This document shows, piece after piece, positions 32,826 to 37,491 of a stretch of DNA of 37,491 nt. This DNA is from Candidatus Thorarchaeota archaeon (GTDB taxonomy: Archaea; Asgardarchaeota; Thorarchaeia; Thorarchaeales; Thorarchaeaceae): contig JACAEL010000039.1 of the NCBI GenBank assembly GCA_013388835.1, positions 1 through 37,491 of the forward strand, given 5' to 3'. The notes beneath the pieces are model-generated. The model did no database searches. It was not told the origin of the DNA and worked only from the letters and a program-made list of their open reading frames with translations. Within the stretch, counting starts at the first letter, position 1, and every line of letters begins with the position of its first letter. The translations under genes were made by a program, and so were the position numbers.

Positions 32826-33938
32826 ATGGAGTATGACAGATGCGTTCGATGTGGTTCATGCCTGAAGTTCTGCCCTCTCTTTCAAGTCACTGGAGAAGAG
32901 CAGTTCTCACCTCGAGGAAAACTGTATCTCCTTCAGGTGATGGACCAGATAAATGACGACCCCGAGTTAGGCAAGGAGTTCCGTAGACTCCTCTTCCAAT
33001 GCACGCTCTGTGGACGGTGCAAAGAGAACTGTGCATCCGATGTGGACCTACTGAGAATCTGGCACGAACAACGCGCAAAGGCGATTGAGCAGGCACCAGA
33101 GGAGTTTGCGTATCTAGATGCACTGAGAGACTCGCTTGCCAATGTGAAGAACATATACGGACTCGACCCCGAAGACCGAGCGGTCTTCTGGATTGATGAG
33201 CTAGTCGACGACATTCCAGGGATAAATGACAGGGTCTATGCGCCGGGCAAGACAGCTGAAGTCGTCGTCTTCCTCGGTTGTCTGATGTCGTTCAGAGGTA
33301 GTCAGATTGATGTGGTGAAGGCGCTATTCAAGTCACTTGAGGCCTTCGGAACGGACTACTTGGTCATGGGGTCTGAAGAGTTCTGTTGCGGTCATCCCCT
33401 CTACCTGATAGGAGATGAACATGGCGCAGAACAACTGAGGGAGCACAACAGGACTGTCATCAAAGAAGCCAAGGCGAAGAGCGTGATAACCTGCTGCCCC
33501 GGCTGTCTCATTCAGCTGTCACAGCACCATCGGCTGCAGGGGGTTGAGGTGTTGCATCACACACAGTTCTTCGACCGACTGATTGAGGAAGGAAAGGGAC
33601 CCAAGGTCGACACGGTCGAGGAGTTCTCGTATCATGACCCTTGTGAACTGCACAGGATAATGGGCGTGAAGACGGAGCCACGTTCGTTGATGAAGAAACT
33701 CGGACTCAAGGTCAGAGAACTCGACCTTGCCTGCTGCGGCGGCGGAGGTCTCCTGAGGATGACCGACCCGGGTTTGAGCGACAAGATCATGGAGGTAAGG
33801 AAGAAGTCGGAGGGGCTTGCAGGAGTCACGGTCCTGACGTGCTGTCCATCATGCAGAGAACAGCTGCTCGCTGCCAACATCAAGACCAGAGACATCGTAG
33901 AGATGCTCTCCGAGGCCCTCGAAAAGGAGGGAGAATGA
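32826..33938 (+). CDS. Fe-S oxidoreductase subunit with two CCG domains (LutA/GlpC/HdrD-like)
   Basis: 370 residues from ATG 32826. Two [4Fe-4S] ferredoxin motifs stand at the N terminus: CVRCGSCLKFCPLF and CTLCGRCKENC; the second set lacks the usual Pro. Two cysteine-rich CCG domains follow: CCGHPLYLIG...CCPGCL and DPCELHR...CCGGGG...CCPSC. It is an electron-transfer subunit that commonly works with a FAD-dependent hydroxy-acid dehydrogenase, which is exactly the next gene. The frame begins at 32790, but the first 12 residues look unrelated and ATG 32826 begins MEYDRCVRCGSC. It lies 1 nt before the start of the FAD subunit. Confidence 0.88.
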   Translation: MEYDRCVRCGSCLKFCPLFQVTGEEQFSPRGKLYLLQVMDQINDDPELGKEFRRLLFQCTLCGRCKENCASDVDLLRIWHEQRAKAIEQAPEEFAYLDALRDSLANVKNIYGLDPEDRAVFWIDELVDDIPGINDRVYAPGKTAEVVVFLGCLMSFRGSQIDVVKALFKSLEAFGTDYLVMGSEEFCCGHPLYLIGDEHGAEQLREHNRTVIKEAKAKSVITCCPGCLIQLSQHHRLQGVEVLHHTQFFDRLIEEGKGPKVDTVEEFSYHDPCELHRIMGVKTEPRSLMKKLGLKVRELDLACCGGGGLLRMTDPGLSDKIMEVRKKSEGLAGVTVLTCCPSCREQLLAANIKTRDIVEMLSEALEKEGE

Positions 33939-33939
33939 A

Positions 33940-35277
33940 TTGAAGATCAGAGATGTAGTAGCCGGTGCAAATGCCTCAATCTACTATCGCATGAACTTCA
34001 AACTGATAAAAGGTGTGTTCTACCCGAGGACCGAGAATGATGTCATAGAGGCCATCCGCCTAGCCCAAGAACATGGCTTTGATGTGACCCCGAAGGGCGG
34101 GGGATCGGGTCTCAGTGGAGCATGCACGGGCGGTAACAGGGAACGCATCATCTTGAGCTCACTGCAGATGAAAGAGGTGCTCGGATTCTCCAAGGACCAG
34201 GGCTACGTTGATGTGCAAGCAGGGACAACTCCAGATGAGATCAACGCAGTGCTTCAACCGAGTGGACTACGGTTCTGGGTGGCACCCAGTAGCAGGGACG
34301 TGGCCACGGTGGGAGGAATCCTGAGTACAGATGGCGGAGGCAACGATGCATGGATCAATGGCACTATGCGTGACAACACCCTCAGAGTCAAGATGGTGCT
34401 CTATGATGGTCGGCTCATCGTTGTTGACCACAAGGGGGTGAGAAGCCCTGACAAAGAGCTGGAGGCACAGCTGAACAGCGCAGGAATGACTCTGAATGAT
34501 GTTGCAGGCTCCCATGGGACACTGGGATTCATCACCGAACTGAGACTGGTAGTGAGGCCAGCGAAGACCCAGAAGTTGGTTGGTGGCGTGTCTCACTTCG
34601 CTGACTGTAGCGAGATGGGAAAAGCAATTGACCGAATGGTCCGTGCGAACAGCCCGATTGTCTACGGCGAGGCAATCACGTCAGTGCACGAGGACATAAG
34701 GGGAGAGCTGACACCACCACTACTAATCCTCGAGTTCCCGGAAGCATACGAGCACGAGATTGCAGGCATGTCACAATACACACGATATGACCCCACCGCA
34801 CTCAAGGCTATGAAGGACATCCGACTGAAGCTTCCCAAGCGTAATCCCGTGAGGGGGCGGCAACTCGCCCTCTTCGAAGACTATGGGTTCTATGGGGAGA
34901 GCCTTGTGCACATGCAAGAGAGAATAGATGAGATAGATAATCTGCTTCGCAAACATGAGTTCTAGCCCTTCGCCAAGTACGGTCATGCTCCTAGCAAGTG
35001 GTACTTGGGAGACAACTCTGCAGCCTTCGGGGTCATACTTCACTCAAGGGAGATCAGACCAGAACAGAAGTCTGGAAAGGACATATACCGGGCAGTCCTC
35101 GACATCGTTGAGACCTGCGACAGACTGGGCATAACTCCCAAACCCGAACACAAGTGGCCATACAGCGACCGCACGAAGAACAAGCGACTTCAGCAGCTCA
35201 GGGAGATACTGGGTGGAGGATTCAACGACTTTGTCCTACAGCCCGACTGTAATGAGGTGCTCGGCTCGATGGTGTGA
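33940..35277 (+). pseudogene. GlcD-like FAD-dependent oxidoreductase interrupted by an in-frame TAG
   Basis: The first part (33940-34965, TTG start, strong GGAGGGAG ribosome site) encodes 341 residues with a PCMH-type FAD-binding domain: PKGGGSGLSGACTGG, GTTPDEINAVL, and VATVGGILSTDGGGNDA...GSHGTLGFITEL. After TAG at 34963-34965 the same frame stays open for 104 codons (34966-35277) and encodes PFAKYGHAPSKWYLGDNSAAFGV and a C-terminal region to LQPDCNEVLGSMV, which fits the C-terminal cap of this family. Read through, the product is 445 residues plus the unknown residue, a normal GlcD length. The second part has no good start or ribosome site. It is the catalytic partner of the Fe-S subunit upstream. 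It may be a recent nonsense mutation, an amber readthrough or a split protein. Confidence 0.7.
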
Positions 35278-35315
35278 CCTATCACTGAATACTTTCGGTG
35301 ATGTCTCTGAGGAGC

Positions 35316-35322
35316 TTATATA
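35316..35322 (+). promoter_or_regulatory. TATA box for the Orc1/Cdc6-like gene
   Basis: TTATATA centred at 35319 predicts transcription start near 35345, between the GTG at 35342 and the ATG at 35351. It favours the ATG start. Confidence 0.6.
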
Positions 35323-35350
35323 CTGTCAATAGGACCGAATTGTGATAAAG

Positions 35351-36487
35351 ATGGTTCGCCAGCACAAGACACCACGGGGGCTCTTTGACCCATACTACAT
35401 CCCGGAGAAGCTTCTTTACAGAGAGCGTGAGCTAGAGTCCATTGACTCCTTCCACCGCGACTCGTTTGAGGAGAACTATGGCGTCAACTGTCTCGTTCAT
35501 GGCATAACTGGCGTGGGAATGACGGTCTTCTCAAGATACTTCCTGACGAAGATTGTTCCTCAGGCCTTCGACGCGTATACGGTGTATGTAGATGCGAGAC
35601 ACAAGGAAGACCTTGAGATAGTCTCTGAACTCAACGACAAGATCCATACACTTACCAACAGTCCAATCACTGTCGCCTTCGACCTCGATGTGCTCTGGAT
35701 GCAGTTCAAGAGAATAGCCACGTCAAGCCAGAAGAGAACCGTCTTCGTGCTCGACAACATAGATGAGACCAATGAGGAGATCTATCTCAAGCTGGCAAGG
35801 TTGTCCAAGGAGATAGGAGCCAGCACGATTGGGGTCCTCAACAGCCACGACTACAGAATGCTCACAAAGGCGCCAGCCACCCAGATGGCGTACGACTTTG
35901 AGATACCACTGGACACCTACACCCAGTCTCAGCTGTATGAAATAGTCCGCATGCGCGTGGAGGACACATTTCCCACAGGTCTGACAGACGAGATCGTACG
36001 CTACATAACAGACCTTGTCTGCGAGTTCGACGCCAGCAGACCAAAGACATCGATTGAGGCACTCAAGGCACTATGGCCGCTGGCAAGCCAGGGGAAGGAG
36101 ATAGACTCTGACGCTGTGAGAGCCGCAACCGAGAAGATCACGAGCTTCGCGCAGGACCAAGACTACTTCGAAGTCGTGGAGGCAATCTCACTCGATGACT
36201 TCATGACCCTGTTGGTACTTGAGGCTATGACTGAGCATCTCATGCGCTACAAGACCGAGACCTACATAGACAGGCAGACGCTGAACGAGATTGTTCAGAT
36301 CAAATGTGAAGAGCTCGGCGTAAAGTACCTGGAGGAGGACGTTGAGAAGAGTCTCCAAACCCTCATATTCCAGAGCATCGTCTTTGAGTCGGGTTACTCA
36401 AAGAGCCTGCTGTACGTCATAGCGCCGCCAGAGATACTCTACGATGCAGCAGTTGGTATGCGTCGAGAACTGACAAGAAGAAAGTAG
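35351..36487 (+). CDS. Degenerate Orc1/Cdc6-type AAA+ protein
   Basis: 378 residues. Orc1/Cdc6 proteins bind origins and load MCM using an AAA+ ATPase and a winged helix. This protein has the family outline: a REREL-type helix, GITGVGMT at the Walker A site, VFVLDNIDE at Walker B, a sensor-1-like GVLNSHDY, a sensor-2-like DASRPKTSIEAL and a C-terminal winged-helix region at about 280-375. Two key residues are changed: the Walker A Lys is Met (GVGMT; residue 57 from ATG 35351) and the Walker B Glu is Asn (DN, residues 135-136). ATP hydrolysis is therefore unlikely. It is a single gene; the short region before it has no obvious origin repeats. Another AAA+ subfamily cannot be ruled out. Confidence 0.75.
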   Translation: MVRQHKTPRGLFDPYYIPEKLLYRERELESIDSFHRDSFEENYGVNCLVHGITGVGMTVFSRYFLTKIVPQAFDAYTVYVDARHKEDLEIVSELNDKIHTLTNSPITVAFDLDVLWMQFKRIATSSQKRTVFVLDNIDETNEEIYLKLARLSKEIGASTIGVLNSHDYRMLTKAPATQMAYDFEIPLDTYTQSQLYEIVRMRVEDTFPTGLTDEIVRYITDLVCEFDASRPKTSIEALKALWPLASQGKEIDSDAVRAATEKITSFAQDQDYFEVVEAISLDDFMTLLVLEAMTEHLMRYKTETYIDRQTLNEIVQIKCEELGVKYLEEDVEKSLQTLIFQSIVFESGYSKSLLYVIAPPEILYDAAVGMRRELTRRK

Positions 36488-36539
36488 ACCTGCATCGTCA
36501 CAACGTAGTACTTGTAGAAAGAGAGTGGGAACTGAGAAG

Positions 36540-36568
36540 GGTAGTGACCACAGTGCCGGGTCACTACC
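36540..36568. terminator. Hairpin between convergent genes
   Basis: GGTAGTGAC (36540-36548) and GTCACTACC (36560-36568) form a perfect 9-bp stem with an 11-nt loop. It lies between the ends of the Orc-like gene and gcvH and could serve both strands. Confidence 0.5.
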
Positions 36569-36585
36569 GATGATACAACACGGAA

Positions 36586-37008
36586 TCACTTCTTCTTCTC
36601 AGCAAACTCCTTCTTGACCCATGCCTCAATCGCTGCACCTGAGGTGAGCTTTGCGAGGGAGTCATCGATTGCAGAAGGCTTGATGACAGCAATCCAACCC
36701 TTTCCATATGGGTCTTCATTCAGGAGCCCGGGATTGTCCTTCAATGCATCATTGACCTCGGTCAGCATGCCTGCCACTGGAGCCTTCACAGGGCCAGTCC
36801 ACTTGCCAGACTCGAGCGTCCCGATACTGCGTCCGGCCTCTACTTCCTTGCCTGCTGGCCGCAGACGGACGAACTTGATCTTTCCCGCCAAGTCCATCCC
36901 GAAGCTAGTGAAGCCAATCCTTACCTTGTCTCCTTCTTTCTTGACCCAGATCTGGTCCTCTCCGTAGTAGAGGTCATCTGGAAAATCAAACCCTTCGTAC
37001 TTCACCAA
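36586..37008 (-). CDS. gcvH: Glycine cleavage system H protein
   Basis: 140 residues. The lipoyl-carrying protein that shuttles the aminomethyl group in glycine cleavage. The hybrid-domain pattern IWVKKEGDKVRIGFTSFGMDLAGKIKFVRLRPAGKEVEAG is followed by TLESGKWTGPVKAPVAG with the lipoyl Lys at residue 69 (from TTG 37008), then VNDALKDNPGLLNEDPYGKGWIAVIKP. The acid-basic tail is short. The frame is open far upstream (to 37398), but those codons lie opposite the transposon remnant and include the TATA-like ACTTAAATG (reverse, 37046-37054). TTG 37008 or GTG 37005 is the start. No other gcv genes are in the window. Confidence 0.9.
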   Translation of the reverse strand: MVKYEGFDFPDDLYYGEDQIWVKKEGDKVRIGFTSFGMDLAGKIKFVRLRPAGKEVEAGRSIGTLESGKWTGPVKAPVAGMLTEVNDALKDNPGLLNEDPYGKGWIAVIKPSAIDDSLAKLTSGAAIEAWVKKEFAEKKK

Positions 37009-37224
37009 TGCTGAGTCACCGTAGGACAGGTACGGGTGAGGCTCGCATTTAAGTAGTTCGCCCGGATGAACTCTGTTGCATAGGTGGTCAGACCAGTCAC
37101 CGCATGACGTAGGCTGACGCGGGGGTCTTCGGAGCAGTTGCCCAGAAGTTGGACATTCTTGTACTGGTCGTGTACCAGTTGGCTGAGCCGAGCCTGATAT
37201 GTGCCGAGGTCTTTGCCCACGCTC

Positions 37225-37338
37225 ATGCTCAGAGTGTCTCATGCTGCCACTGTGCTCGGTGTCTGCACGAAGACGACTCGACGCTGGGAGGCTGCCGGGC
37301 TCCTGACGTGTCTGCGGACGCCGGGATGCCACAGACGG
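37225..37338 (+). pseudogene. IS607-type tnpA remnant (MerR-like HTH only)
   Basis: From ATG 37225 the frame encodes RVSHAATVLGVCTKTTRRWE and then AGLLTCLRTPGCHRR. This is the N-terminal MerR-type helix-turn-helix of IS607 serine recombinases (usual pattern: LGVxxxTLRRWExxGxLxxxRTPGGHRRY). The catalytic serine-recombinase domain is missing: within a few codons the sequence changes to the end of tnpB in another frame. The remnant is therefore part of an internally deleted element. Confidence 0.7.
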
Positions 37339-37339
37339 G

Positions 37340-37491
37340 TCGAGCAGCTGCCACGCCTGTGGAGAGCGGGGCATTCGAACGTCCGACCTCCAGTCCACAC
37401 ACGAGGTGAGAGGCGGAGAGTACTTCTACTGCCCATCATATCACACGCACGCTCACGCTGACATCAATGCTGCTCGCAACTGTCTATGTCC
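37340..37491 (+). pseudogene. tnpB C-terminal remnant (runs off the window)
   Basis: In the frame through 37349 the sequence encodes CHACGERG, then THEVRGGEYFYCPSYH and HADINAARN, the zinc ribbon and final motif of IS605/IS607 TnpB. The second CxxC is changed (CPSY), which suggests decay. Everything upstream of the ribbon in tnpB, including the RuvC domain, is absent. Directly following the tnpA HTH, this shows an internal deletion joining the two ends of an IS607-type element. The right end lies outside the window. Confidence 0.7.

Noticed and set aside
34963-34965. Genome-wide reassignment of TAG to a sense codon
   Set aside because: Many well defined genes in the window end in TAG at the expected family length, so TAG works as a normal stop here; only the local case in the glcD-like gene needs explaining.
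35278-35341. A replication origin beside the Orc1/Cdc6-like gene
   Set aside because: The space is only about 65 bp, contains just the TATA box, and shows no origin-type repeats; the protein itself is degenerate.
37002-37226. A 74-codon reverse frame whose TGA overlaps the GTG of gcvH (GTGA)
   Set aside because: The overlap resembles real coupling seen elsewhere in the window and the peptide is protein-like in its first 55 residues, but it contains the gcvH TATA-like box, has no recognised family and abuts the transposon remnant. Left unresolved rather than annotated.
37009-37398. The 130-codon upstream extension of gcvH
   Set aside because: GcvH proteins start near residue 131 of this frame, a TATA-like box lies at 37046-37054, and the extension is opposite the IS607 remnant.

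Overview
This window reads as a piece of an archaeal chromosome of roughly 50% GC, probably from an uncultivated lineage. Direct signs are TATA-like boxes (TTTATA, CTTAAA, TTATATA) about 25 nt before many start codons, several apparently leaderless starts, frequent GTG and TTG starts, and archaeal information-processing families: an XPB helicase, an RFC-type clamp-loader subunit, a RIO kinase, an RPA-like OB-fold protein and an Orc1/Cdc6 relative. An Asgard affiliation (for example Thorarchaeia-like) is my guess from overall gene style and is not proven here. There are no rRNA or CRISPR features, and I found no convincing tRNA.

Layout. 1-5.98 kb: a ClC chloride channel gene running off the left edge, a UspA protein, a polytopic membrane protein with no normal start codon, a small unknown gene, and an alpha/beta hydrolase fused to a multi-spanning membrane domain. 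6.0-9.8 kb: an M29-like aminopeptidase and several small genes (OB-like membrane-anchored protein, Tfx-like HTH regulator with a C-terminal Cys cluster, two-TM protein, ACT-like protein). 10.1-13.7 kb: a RIO1-type kinase, then a translationally coupled trio made of a 13-codon micro-ORF and two paralogous zinc-ribbon membrane proteins. 13.9-23.6 kb: an MFS transporter followed by a compact information-processing block: XPB helicase, KaiC/RadA-like ATPase, APH-like kinase, DUF2240-like protein, divergent RFC small subunit, a stand-alone protein carrying the XPB N-terminal domain, and a MetE-like protein. 23.6-28.2 kb: membrane proteins, including a tandem paralogous pair, and two tandem Bcp-type peroxiredoxins. 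28.2-37.5 kb: an RPA-like protein, malic enzyme, a large cell-surface M28-like protein with thrombospondin-type calcium repeats, an Fe-S/FAD oxidoreductase pair whose FAD subunit is split by one in-frame TAG, a degenerate Orc1/Cdc6, GcvH, and an internally deleted IS607-type element at the right edge.

The most unusual points are: (a) the amber codon splitting an otherwise continuous 446-codon glcD-like gene; (b) the Orc1/Cdc6 homologue with Walker A Lys replaced by Met and Walker B Glu replaced by Asn; (c) the stand-alone XPB N-terminal-domain protein close to a full XPB and a divergent clamp-loader subunit; (d) the M28-fold surface protein missing most metal ligands; and (e) three perfect inverted repeats sitting on predicted transcription start sites in two divergent intergenic regions. 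Everything here was read by eye. Family names rest on motif recognition, not on a search.
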